Positions 15,412 to 23,560 of a stretch of DNA of 29,328 bases are shown piece by piece. The notes beneath the pieces are model-generated. The model saw nothing but the letters and a program-made list of their open reading frames with translations. It was not told where the DNA came from and searched no databases. The translations under genes and the position numbers were made by a program. Numbering within the stretch: the stretch's first letter is position 1; the number at the start of each line of letters is the position of its first letter. This DNA comes from Candidatus Thorarchaeota archaeon MP11T_1 (GTDB lineage Archaea; Asgardarchaeota; Thorarchaeia; Thorarchaeales; Thorarchaeaceae). The stretch spans positions 1-29,328 of the forward strand of contig PJET01000116.1 of the NCBI GenBank assembly GCA_002825515.1, in the 5' to 3' direction.

Positions 15412-16446
15412 CTAATCGGATCCATATTTACTTGTATACATATTAGATGCTGCGATTGAAGCAGCGACTGCACTTAGGATCACTAATGCAGGACCAATCA
15501 ACAGACCTGCCCAAAGGAAAGGTGCAATTATACCAAGTACAAGCAATCGAATTCGTTTACCATTTTGCTTTTTCCAACCATCAGCTAGAACAATTCTCAG
15601 TGTGAAGAATCCCAACAGAAGTGGTATAATACCGAATATCGCACTAATGATGACTTGGGCATTAATCGCAGTTAAAGAGGCAATTATTATTTGATAGAAG
15701 ACAGTTATTCCACTGCCAAAGAAGAGCAATCCTCCTAGAACACCCAGCCATGAAACCACACTTCCTAACTCCGGTAATTCATTTCTTTTGTTCAAGAGAT
15801 AGGCCATACCTATGAGGACGCCTATTATCATTGGAGCTAGTATCAATACCAAGCTCTGACCATTCCACTGATGGATGATCATTACACTAAATGGCACAAG
15901 TAACCATTCATCGAAAGTAAATGATTCTAAATAACCTAGCGCAACGGAAAAGGGACCACCTTCATCCTCTTCGAAGACCGCAAAATAGTATTCACCAGAT
16001 ACAACAACCTCCATGTCGACATCAATTAGTGCGTAGAAACTTGTAGGAGTGAATCCTTCATACTCTGGTGTTGCGAGTTCACTGTCGAAAATCATTACGC
16101 CTGCTGACTCTGGAATTTCTAGGAATGCAGGAATTGAACTCGAATTCGTAAGTCCAGGACCCATTAGAGCTACTGAGGGTTGAAACTCATCCGGATTTGT
16201 GATAATTGGGATCGAAAGTAGTAATCTGATCCTTTCCCCAACCTCTACTTCAAATCCAAAATATCGTGGTTCTGCACCTTCATGTAAATCAGAATATATC
16301 ACCCAACTCTTTGTAGGTTCTTCAATGAAGAAGGCGGTTTCCAATGTTTCGCCATCTTGTGAAGAAATTGGTACATGGGCTACACTTGGTGTAATCACCA
16401 GGAACAATGTAAGAAATATTGTAAGTCCAAAAACTAGTCTTTTCAT
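15412..16446 (-). CDS. Exported-ectodomain membrane protein with 4-5 C-terminal helices
   Basis: A 344-residue membrane protein, family not recognised. A signal sequence (1-23, ending VAHVP) is followed by a ~165-residue beta-rich ectodomain with segments such as YFGFEVEVGERIRLLL (62-77) and SGEYYFAVFEEDEGG (150-164). These resemble pre-peptidase C-terminal (PPC)-like sandwich domains only in general pattern. The C-terminal ~150 residues contain four or five membrane helices (~197-217, 229-257, 263-287, 300-332). The ATG at 16446 lies ~30 bp from AT-rich TATA-like sequence, suggesting a leaderless mRNA, and a perfect palindrome (16456-16471) covers the expected start site. It is divergent from the arrestin-like gene pair. 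Confidence 0.8.
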   Translation of the reverse strand: MKRLVFGLTIFLTLFLVITPSVAHVPISSQDGETLETAFFIEEPTKSWVIYSDLHEGAEPRYFGFEVEVGERIRLLLSIPIITNPDEFQPSVALMGPGLTNSSSIPAFLEIPESAGVMIFDSELATPEYEGFTPTSFYALIDVDMEVVVSGEYYFAVFEEDEGGPFSVALGYLESFTFDEWLLVPFSVMIIHQWNGQSLVLILAPMIIGVLIGMAYLLNKRNELPELGSVVSWLGVLGGLLFFGSGITVFYQIIIASLTAINAQVIISAIFGIIPLLLGFFTLRIVLADGWKKQNGKRIRLLVLGIIAPFLWAGLLIGPALVILSAVAASIAASNMYTSKYGSD

Positions 16447-16455
16447 AAAGAAATA

Positions 16456-16471
16456 ATTAACAATTGTTAAT
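16456..16471. promoter_or_regulatory. Perfect 16-bp palindrome (TTAAC-N4-GTTAA type), operator candidate
   Basis: ATTAACAATTGTTAAT is perfectly self-complementary and sits 10-25 bp upstream of the minus-strand membrane gene, over its expected transcription start, within the region shared with the arrestin-like gene. The core TTAAC-N4-GTTAA occurs again at 29312-29325. Confidence 0.5.
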
Positions 16472-16553
16472 ATTAATTTTCTGGTTTATTCACATTTCAC
16501 TGCAAAAGAATATTTGCTCCCACGAGAAGACTTGGAAAGTGGTTGGAATCCAA

Positions 16554-17414
16554 ATGAGGAATGTTGACATCAAGTTTTCGCAACGCAATGCAATCCCTGG
16601 AGATAACATCAGTGGATTAGTTGTTGTGGAAACTGACAAGACCTTTGAATGTAACCGAATCATCTTGAAGCTCAAAGGGAAGGAAAGAACCGAGATGGGG
16701 GCAGGTGACACACGAATAACTGATGAAGTTATCCATCTTCAAGGCAAGATTGACCTCTGTGAAGCAACTGAGATTCCCGCCGGTAAGAGTGAGTTTCCGT
16801 TCAATTTCAAACTAGACAAGAAACTTCCACCCACATATTCTGGAAATGGTAGTTCTATTGAATATAATGCAGAAGCTGTTGTTGAGATGGATTGGGTAAT
16901 TGATCCGAAAATGAAGAGACGATTCAGGGTTTTACCAATCCAGCCCCCATATATCCCTGAAACGGATGGTTATAATCCAAAGAACAAAGACTTGGATGTT
17001 CTTCATATTGAGCTCCTGAGCGACATATTGAGAATGAAGCAGGGCATTCCCATTCGTTTCATGGTTGAAGAACATTCCCGTGTTAATGGAGTACGGTTAG
17101 AAATCAGACGACGGGAGCATATAAAATGTCGAAGTAGAGAAGCCTCTCATGATGTGACCATCACAAAGAAGTTCATTCCGCTAACCTATGGTGACTTTCA
17201 TCGTTGGAGAGAAGAAACGGTGGGAAAAGGGTGGAGGCGGGTTCCTTTCAAATCAAAGCTTGTGGGAACATCCTATTTTCTCAAAGTTGTCCTTGAAATG
17301 AAATGGGAACTTGACCCTCATGCATCTTTTGAAATCAAAATATCAGGGGAGAAACCAGAGGAAACATTTGATGCCATTCTTGATTCGATAGCACTCGATC
17401 TTGAATTTGACTAA
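16554..17414 (+). CDS. Arrestin-like protein (first of a tandem pair)
   Basis: A 286-residue all-beta protein with the two-domain arrestin layout, as in arrestin-domain and Vps26-like proteins. The N-domain (~1-130) contains PGDNISGLVVVETDKTFECN (15-34) and IILKLKGKERTE, the signature pattern of a raised loop followed by a strand ending in G-K-E-x-T. The segment IPAGKSEFPFNFKLDKKLPP is the edge strand with the P-P-turn typical of the fold. The C-domain (~145-286) begins with DVLHIELLSDILRMKQGIPI. A longer frame starts at 16464 with 30 extra residues; the ATG at 16554 matches the start of its paralogue and of the family. No membrane segment. Likely a cytoplasmic scaffold or adaptor; partners unknown. 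In Asgard archaea such proteins are counted among eukaryote-like features. Confidence 0.85.
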   Translation: MRNVDIKFSQRNAIPGDNISGLVVVETDKTFECNRIILKLKGKERTEMGAGDTRITDEVIHLQGKIDLCEATEIPAGKSEFPFNFKLDKKLPPTYSGNGSSIEYNAEAVVEMDWVIDPKMKRRFRVLPIQPPYIPETDGYNPKNKDLDVLHIELLSDILRMKQGIPIRFMVEEHSRVNGVRLEIRRREHIKCRSREASHDVTITKKFIPLTYGDFHRWREETVGKGWRRVPFKSKLVGTSYFLKVVLEMKWELDPHASFEIKISGEKPEETFDAILDSIALDLEFD

Positions 17415-17478
17415 CCTATGAAGAAAACCCTATTTGCATTCGAAGAGCATTAGTAGCAGTTTGTTGGTTGGATTCGAC

Positions 17479-18336
17479 ATGAGAGAAGTGATAATCAAAA
17501 CTGAAAAAGACCAGTTCTTTCCAGGGGATTTAGTTCGCGGACATGTAATGGTAACCACTGATAAAGATTTTACCTGCAATAGGATCAAACTAAAGGTTCG
17601 AGGGAAGGAGTATACTCACTACCAGGCAGGAAAAGTACATGTTACTGAAACTCATGAACTTCTGCATAAAGACATTATAATCTGTGAAGGCGGGGATTTT
17701 TTCTCGGGGAGTACACAGTTCCAGTTTGAATTCGGGTTGCCTGACAACATACCTCCTGTCCACAGAGGTTTTCGTGGCAAGATTGACTATACTATCGAGG
17801 CAGTTGTTGAGATTGATCGAGCATTTGATCCGAAATCAAAGATTGAGCTTAATGTAAAATCGTATCCACCAAAGTACATTCCCGAACCTGTCGCTGAGCT
17901 AGTGCCAATTAGAAAAGAAACAGATAACCTACAAGTTGAAATCCCGACAAATATTCTCAGACCGAAAAAGGCATTGGAAATCCGATTTCTTGTTAAAGAG
18001 CGATCACGAATAAAGGGTGTCCGAATCGAGATACTACGACAGGAAGATGTAATCTGTAAAGGTAGTAAATTAGATTCAAAGATCAGCATCAATGAGAAGC
18101 ATGTACCTGTAATGTCTGAGGGTTATGACAGATGGATTGAGGAGTCAATAAATATGGATTGGAGCACATTGGTTCCTTTTGAGGGTAAACTCATCAAGAC
18201 ATCACTCGTTCTGAAGGTGGTACTGGAGGTTGGGCTATCACTGGATCCATCTATTGAGTTTCCGTTGAAACTTTCGGGAGATAGAATCGATGAGGACATT
18301 CATACTGAATCAATCGATATGGGTTTTGATTGGTAA
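17479..18336 (+). CDS. Arrestin-like protein (second of a tandem pair)
   Basis: A 285-residue paralogue of the preceding gene and collinear with it. Shared features include FFPGDLVRGHVMVTTDKDF (13-31), CNRIKLKVRGKEYTH (33-47), the IPPVHRG turn (91-97), IEAVVEIDRAFDPKSK (106-121), and in the C-domain NILRPKKALEIRFLVKERSR (158-177) and VPFEGKLIKTSLVLKVVLE (232-250). The two proteins have the same length and domain order, so this is a gene duplication, but they differ at most positions and so are old paralogues. The open frame begins at a TTG (17434); the ATG at 17479 aligns with the first protein's start. Only 64 bp separates the two genes, so an operon is likely. They could form a hetero-oligomer. 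Confidence 0.85.
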   Translation: MREVIIKTEKDQFFPGDLVRGHVMVTTDKDFTCNRIKLKVRGKEYTHYQAGKVHVTETHELLHKDIIICEGGDFFSGSTQFQFEFGLPDNIPPVHRGFRGKIDYTIEAVVEIDRAFDPKSKIELNVKSYPPKYIPEPVAELVPIRKETDNLQVEIPTNILRPKKALEIRFLVKERSRIKGVRIEILRQEDVICKGSKLDSKISINEKHVPVMSEGYDRWIEESINMDWSTLVPFEGKLIKTSLVLKVVLEVGLSLDPSIEFPLKLSGDRIDEDIHTESIDMGFDW

Positions 18337-18416
18337 ATAATTCCAATCACAACAAAAGCAGCGTGTCAAACGTTCACACTTTTCATTCAAAGAGGCGACT
18401 AATGGTGAGTTAGATT

Positions 18417-18539
18417 ATGTTGCATCTTCTATTCCGTGAATGTGAGAGCACGCTGTCAGTTGAGATAAATGAAGCAGCTATTTCGATTGCTTTCATTCTA
18501 GCTGAATCGAGAACGAAAGGGAAGGCAAAATTCATGTAG
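18417..18539 (+). CDS. Possible 40-residue ORF
   Basis: An ATG-started frame of 40 codons with GGTGAG about 7 nt upstream. The protein is partly hydrophobic in the middle (INEAAISIAFILAES) and basic at the end (RTKGKAKFM). It overlaps the 3' end of the convergent RadB-like gene by 8 bp. No family is recognised, and it may be a chance frame. Confidence 0.22.
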   Translation: MLHLLFRECESTLSVEINEAAISIAFILAESRTKGKAKFM

Positions 18540-19326
18540 CCGAATCATTCTTGAAGAAATAGTCAAGGGGAAGGGTCACCCCAAAAGCAGAACTCGTTCT
18601 CAACAATGACTCATTTCGATTTGGCAAGCTTGGATGTTTTGTGAGTGAGTATACAATTCGCATAGGAGTTTCATCCACATGAATGTGGACTTGCGCAGAA
18701 CTCGAGAGTGCCTTTCCGACAGGAGGAAATCTAAAATGATTACTTCTGATACGTGTTGAAATTAGAGTTACTAAATTGTGTCTGAGAGTGAATGCATTAA
18801 TTCTGGCAGCTAAATGTGTAATCTGTCTTGTCTTTTCTGAATCTAAACCTTCGTTGATGAATAGGTCTACCAGACCTGATAGAATTAGGAATTTTGCCGG
18901 TATGTGCTCGAAAAACTCATCGAGATGGTTAATGACTAGGTCATAAGTCTGAGTAGAGTTGAAAGCTCGTGAGATATAGATCATATCCATCACGCTCTCT
19001 GGCTCAAGACCAAGCTGAAAGGAAAAGTCCCGTAGCTTCACAATATCTGCAATATTCGAGCTATCTATTATGATGCATGGACTTGAGAATCCTCCACTAG
19101 TGAGAGGAAGTTGTGCATGTACAGCAGCTCTTAGGAGGTCTGTGTGAAGATGTTCAGAACCATAGAACAGATAGACAAGTCCTCTCTCAAAACCACCATC
19201 AAGAAGACTGTCAAGTGTAGGAACTCCCGTTTTGCACATAACTCGATGGATTTTATCAGCAGTCTGGAAGGGCGTCAGTAGCATCTCAATCAATCCCAAT
19301 TCTCTTCTCTTGCTACTATGGACCAA
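18532..19326 (-). CDS. RadB/KaiC-like RecA-fold protein with degenerate ATP-binding motifs
   Basis: A 264-residue protein with the layout of archaeal RadB/KaiC-type RecA-fold proteins. KTGVPTLDSLLDGGFERGLVYLFYG (32-56) matches the family's T-G-x-x-x-L-D-x-L-L-x-G-G start. However, the Walker A position reads GSEHLHTD (56-62 region) with no G-K-T/S, and the Walker B strand reads KFLILSGLVDLF (145-156), with Ser where the Asp should be. The YISRAFNSTQ segment (117-126) matches the family's I-x-V-x-R-x-x-T/S-x-x-Q. It is therefore probably unable to hydrolyse ATP and may be a structural partner of an active RadA/RadB. The frame starts with TTG; an ATG 14 codons in (19284) is an alternative. It lies 157 bp downstream of the fucose-isomerase-like gene. 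Confidence 0.75.
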   Translation of the reverse strand: MVHSSKRRELGLIEMLLTPFQTADKIHRVMCKTGVPTLDSLLDGGFERGLVYLFYGSEHLHTDLLRAAVHAQLPLTSGGFSSPCIIIDSSNIADIVKLRDFSFQLGLEPESVMDMIYISRAFNSTQTYDLVINHLDEFFEHIPAKFLILSGLVDLFINEGLDSEKTRQITHLAARINAFTLRHNLVTLISTRIRSNHFRFPPVGKALSSSAQVHIHVDETPMRIVYSLTKHPSLPNRNESLLRTSSAFGVTLPLDYFFKNDSAT

Positions 19327-19483
19327 ATCATGTCTAGAGAGATTCGATAGAAGGACTTACATTCAAAGATGGTTGAATGAGCTATGAGAAGCAGTCTTGA
19401 GTGAACTTCTCCTAAATTTTGTAGGACCTTAAGAAGCGCGGTTTAGTACATCCATGTCACAATTTTACATACAAATATAGAAT

Positions 19484-20683
19484 CTAGGCAAAAGAGAAGA
19501 ACTTGCGAATCCTTTCCGCATGTCTACCAGTGAAGACAATATGATGATTCGCTAGTGAGCGTTCTAGGAAATAGTCTACGGATTCGTCCAATTTAACACG
19601 AATCTGTGTCCTACATCCAGTTTCGTTAACAAGATTCTCAATAATCTCACCCTCAGAGACCCAATACTCACTCAAGTCCTCTCCAAATACCTTGAAAATA
19701 GTTACAGGTTGAAGTTTGAAAGTCCCACGTATTCCAATGCTGAGTCCGGTTTCAAAATGAGAGGTGATTTCGTATCTTTCAGCAAGCGTGATGGGAAGGG
19801 TACAGTGAGCGAATACAGCAGAATTTTCTTCTCTGTTAATTTGAGTGACGTTCGACATGAATCCAATTTGTCCAGTAAGCATACGTCCCAACATCATGGT
19901 GAAAGTCGCAGGAATATCTCCTTCGCACCCAGCAGTTGACTTCTTTAGGTCATTTAGAAGAGAAAGGGCGAAGCAACCAGAAACACTAGTTTCCATAAGA
20001 AGACTAAAACATTCAACAGAAACAGCATTCAATTTATGTTGCTGCACTAAATCATTCAGGGCTTGAGCAACAAGTCCAGCCTTACGAAGCTCCTCATCAG
20101 AGGGGCTACATGATGTTGAGGATTCCTTGAATGAGTTAATGTAATCGGTATTTCCATTTGATTTTGCAGACTCTATGAGTGTGTCTAGGTTTAGCTGTTT
20201 AGTTGTTAATCCCCAACGTTTTTTCACCTTGTCAATGTCAATAGCTGATGCAATAAGCCAAGATGATGGTTGACCAACTATACCGATTGTACTCTCTCTT
20301 ATTTGTGCAAGTATATCAATGAAATCACACCAATCAGAAACCATTCGGACAAGCTCAGGAAGTGAATAATGGACTATCTTGGCTTCAATACCTTCTTGTT
20401 GAAGATATGATCTAATCTCCATAGCTGCTGGCAGTGAATTCCGTGAGTCATAGCTAAGGAGAATCACTGGTGGGGTGAGTGAGCATTTTGCTAAGAATTC
20501 TGCAACATCATTCTCTGTACCACCAGTTCCAATGAAGAGATAATTCCTATCAGTGGCATTTTCGAATTTGAAATCATTAGGTTCAATGATTTTAGTCTTG
20601 GTTACTGAGAAATGATTAAGCACCTCATCCTTTACACTTTCAGGAGAGATGGATGAAAAGAAGGGGATAATCCTAAGTGCCAT
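19484..20683 (-). CDS. L-fucose/L-arabinose isomerase-like protein
   Basis: A 399-residue protein of the FucI/AraA-like superfamily, which interconverts aldoses and ketoses at a metal site. The N-terminal half has Rossmann-like strands (YLFIGTGGTEND at 48-59, PVILLSYDSR) and GIVGQPSSWLIAS (134-146). The C-terminal half has VSVECFSLL (222-230) and GCEGDIPATFTMML (252-265), followed by FAHCTLP (291-297). E224, E254/D256 and H293 are candidate metal ligands by analogy. The distant archaeal members of this family mostly have unknown substrates, so sugar isomerase activity is not certain. Transcription is probably leaderless: a CTTTTATAG box is centred 28 bp before the ATG. It is divergent from the FtsX permease pair. 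Confidence 0.78.
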   Translation of the reverse strand: MALRIIPFFSSISPESVKDEVLNHFSVTKTKIIEPNDFKFENATDRNYLFIGTGGTENDVAEFLAKCSLTPPVILLSYDSRNSLPAAMEIRSYLQQEGIEAKIVHYSLPELVRMVSDWCDFIDILAQIRESTIGIVGQPSSWLIASAIDIDKVKKRWGLTTKQLNLDTLIESAKSNGNTDYINSFKESSTSCSPSDEELRKAGLVAQALNDLVQQHKLNAVSVECFSLLMETSVSGCFALSLLNDLKKSTAGCEGDIPATFTMMLGRMLTGQIGFMSNVTQINREENSAVFAHCTLPITLAERYEITSHFETGLSIGIRGTFKLQPVTIFKVFGEDLSEYWVSEGEIIENLVNETGCRTQIRVKLDESVDYFLERSLANHHIVFTGRHAERIRKFFSFA

Positions 20684-20706
20684 ACGGAGAATGAGCTTTC
20701 TTCCTG

Positions 20707-20715
20707 CTATAAAAG
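20707..20715 (-). promoter_or_regulatory. TATA box of the fucose-isomerase-like gene (leaderless)
   Basis: The minus strand reads CTTTTATAG, centred ~28 bp upstream of the ATG at 20683, which places the transcription start at or next to the start codon. On the plus strand the same site (CTATAAAAG) could serve the FtsX operon with a ~50-nt leader. Confidence 0.6.
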
Positions 20716-20788
20716 TGCGGTTTATTAGAAGGATTCAAACCGTCAAGCTTTCGTCGATTGTGAGAGCAATTTGAGAAGGCGATCTTGA

Positions 20789-23560
20789 GTGAGTATTACT
20801 TCAACAGGCTATAATGTATTTCAAGGGAAGAGAAGGAAGTTAGTTGCTCTCTTCTGCTTTATGCTCTCTTCAGCCATCATAGCTAGCATTGTTGTCTTTG
20901 TAGACTCATATTCCATGGAAACCTGGAATTCTAGCATTGATGTTGGTCCTGTTTCTCTCGTATCTTTAGGGGTTGATATTGAAAATAGAATGAGTGCATT
21001 CAGAGCGATTGAAGGAATCGAAAGAGCCGCTGCTGTTCGTGGATCACCTGTCTTTCTTGCATCCTATTCATTGGGGCTATGGTGGCAAGCGAACACTTTC
21101 GCTTTGGGATATAATGAAGAGTTTATTGAAGCATTCCCGACCATATTTGTTCTCAGAGAAGGAAGGTTTCCTACGAACGAATCCGAGATAGCCATTTCTG
21201 TTCTCACTGCAAATCGGCTCAATGTTGGATTCGGGGATCAAGTCAATTATTCGTTCACCTCAAATAATCCAGAGAACCCCTCGTATCGGCCTACGATTGT
21301 ATCGGGAATTTTTGAACATGGAGAAACAGGCTACGCAAATTCATTCTATTACATTCGTGGACATGCAATCCTATATTCCTCGATAAGTAGCTCAATGACT
21401 GCGAGCTTCATCTATGCAAATGTGGACAGAAACAAAGTTGTAGCTTTCAATCCTGCACAATCCCTTACGTATCTAAATAGTATTGATGAAGAAATTAGGA
21501 GCCTGGACCCGTTATATGAGAGGACAGGAACATCTCATTATACGATTATTAATCTCCTAACAGATGGTATTGAAGATTATATGGTCTATCTGACGAACCT
21601 TCGGGCATCTCAGATTTTCAGAAGTGGTGGTTTAATCCTTCTCGAGCTTGCAGTCATCTACGTGGCTATCAATCATGTCTGGAGTGAGAGGGAGTATGAA
21701 GTCAGCATGTTGGTAGCTAGAGGCGCTTCTAATTTTCGAGTCAGCGCGATAATCAACATTGAAATTATAATATTGGCTGTTGTTTCAACTATACCTGGGT
21801 TTTTGACAGGTCTTGTAGTGAGTAGATTTGCAATTGCATCAGATGGATTCTTCGCAATCAATTTTAACAGAATTTTCACAGAACCACTTTTGATTTCTTT
21901 TGAAGGTCTGTTCTTCTCGTTCTTTGTTGGGATGATGCTACCACTTATTGTCTTAGCCGTGCATCAGATGAGGGGTCTTTTTACAATATCAGTCCGAGAA
22001 GGAGCTGGAAGGCTATCAAGAATAACTAGAGCATTGCGTTTTATTAGAAGCGATGTGGTTTTGCTTACTCTGAGTGCAGCTCTTCTTATCGCCCTTAATT
22101 TGGGTGGTACTGCAGTCACAGGAAATCCTCTTCTATTTACAGTCCTTGGTCTCCTACCATTTACTTTGTTTTTTGGACTCACAGGTCTGGCACTTAAAGG
22201 CTTGAAACGTGGTGCAAATCCTTTGTCTAGAGTCTTTGGGAGTCTAGTTGGACAAGCCCCTGCATCAATTGGCATTCGGAGGATTGGCAAAGCAACGGCA
22301 TCATCAGGACCATTAATTATCGTACTTGTATTGGCTATGAGTCTTGGTTGGAACTATGCAATTAATGATGCAACACTACCCTTTACAAGATTGAATCAAT
22401 CCAGATTTGCGATAGGAGGAGATCTAGCTTTCCATCTCGATTTAGAAGAATCGCAACAATGGGATTCATTCACTGGAAATCTCACTGCTAGCATTCCTTC
22501 ATCAACGGGGAGTCTCTTGAGCAAAATATCTCTCTCGCTCTCTACTGGTACTGAGGGCACATTCGAGTTTATTGCTATCGATCCTGATGAATACGCACAT
22601 GTGGGTTATGATTCTGTTGGGACCAGACTAAATGAATCAAGTCTTGGACCACTGATGGAACAACTGTCAGTAATGGAATTTGGTGCTATTGTAACACGAG
22701 ATATCGCAGAACAATATATCCTGTCAGTAGGAGGGGTGTTGAGAGCATTTTGGCGAAATGGCACCAAGCTCGAAGCAATTGAATTCAGTATAATCAGTAT
22801 TGTTGACGCACTTCCAGACACATTGACGTTTAGGAGTGGATACAATCCCTATCCTGGAATTGTTTGGACATATAATGTAGGAGCTGGAAAAGTTTGGGTG
22901 AGTAGGGATGATGTCAATGCAATCTTCTCAAATTTAGCTGATGTTGAAAACGTATTTTGTATGAGAGTGGAGGACCCATTCAATGCAACTCTCATTTCTG
23001 AAGAATACCTCTCTAATGATGGGATGGAAGTACTTGATAATCAAGAGTGGGCATCAGTTTATCGTGAGGTTGAGAACTACATATCTCAGGACATCTATGT
23101 CCTTGACCGTTCTTCAGACACCCTATTGACGATTATTAGCGTGGGATCTATTTTTGGAGCTTTCATTGTCTATGCAATAGAAGGGATAAAATCAAGGAAA
23201 CGAGAGATAGCGCTTCTCAGATCTTTGGGAGCTAAGAGAACTCTCATTATTGGGATACAGGCAACAGAAATGCTTGTTTTTCTTTTAATCAGCGTGTTGT
23301 TACTTGGCATATTCACACCGGTTCTATCTGTAAACTCACTACTATCAGCAGTTCGAACCTATGGTGGTGTAACATACATCTATCCATCCCCCGTGACTAT
23401 TCTCGCCCCGTGGCCTTTGATGATGATAATTCTCTCCTTCTTCATATTCTGTGTCACACTCTTCATTGCAGTTATTGCTATCTTAAGTTCACGAGTCAAT
23501 CTTAGTGAGTCTCTAAACAGCACCTGGACTGAAGCGGGTCCTTATGTGGAGGGAACGTAA
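20789..23560 (+). CDS. FtsX-type ABC transporter permease (two FtsX cores)
   Basis: A 923-residue membrane protein of the FtsX/MacB/LolC permease type. These proteins work with a cytoplasmic ATPase in mechanotransmission or export rather than ordinary solute transport. It has an N-terminal helix (~17-38), a ~235-residue extracytoplasmic domain, then an FtsX core with helices at ~279-298, 321-349 and 368-393 and the conserved coupling segment EREYEVSMLVARGAS (300-314). Further helices lie at ~422-442, 446-469 and 508-526, with a second extracytoplasmic domain and a C-terminal FtsX core carrying SRKREIALLRSLGA before the last two helices. The start is GTG, with GAAGG ~10 nt upstream. The stop shares one base with the next ATG (TAATG), so the two permeases are coupled. 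No ATPase gene lies within the window. Confidence 0.9.
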   Translation: MSITSTGYNVFQGKRRKLVALFCFMLSSAIIASIVVFVDSYSMETWNSSIDVGPVSLVSLGVDIENRMSAFRAIEGIERAAAVRGSPVFLASYSLGLWWQANTFALGYNEEFIEAFPTIFVLREGRFPTNESEIAISVLTANRLNVGFGDQVNYSFTSNNPENPSYRPTIVSGIFEHGETGYANSFYYIRGHAILYSSISSSMTASFIYANVDRNKVVAFNPAQSLTYLNSIDEEIRSLDPLYERTGTSHYTIINLLTDGIEDYMVYLTNLRASQIFRSGGLILLELAVIYVAINHVWSEREYEVSMLVARGASNFRVSAIINIEIIILAVVSTIPGFLTGLVVSRFAIASDGFFAINFNRIFTEPLLISFEGLFFSFFVGMMLPLIVLAVHQMRGLFTISVREGAGRLSRITRALRFIRSDVVLLTLSAALLIALNLGGTAVTGNPLLFTVLGLLPFTLFFGLTGLALKGLKRGANPLSRVFGSLVGQAPASIGIRRIGKATASSGPLIIVLVLAMSLGWNYAINDATLPFTRLNQSRFAIGGDLAFHLDLEESQQWDSFTGNLTASIPSSTGSLLSKISLSLSTGTEGTFEFIAIDPDEYAHVGYDSVGTRLNESSLGPLMEQLSVMEFGAIVTRDIAEQYILSVGGVLRAFWRNGTKLEAIEFSIISIVDALPDTLTFRSGYNPYPGIVWTYNVGAGKVWVSRDDVNAIFSNLADVENVFCMRVEDPFNATLISEEYLSNDGMEVLDNQEWASVYREVENYISQDIYVLDRSSDTLLTIISVGSIFGAFIVYAIEGIKSRKREIALLRSLGAKRTLIIGIQATEMLVFLLISVLLLGIFTPVLSVNSLLSAVRTYGGVTYIYPSPVTILAPWPLMMIILSFFIFCVTLFIAVIAILSSRVNLSESLNSTWTEAGPYVEGT

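Noticed and set aside
21964..22290. 108-codon antisense ORF inside the first FtsX permease
   Set aside because: Shadow of the permease coding frame; Arg/Pro-rich with no recognisable protein features.
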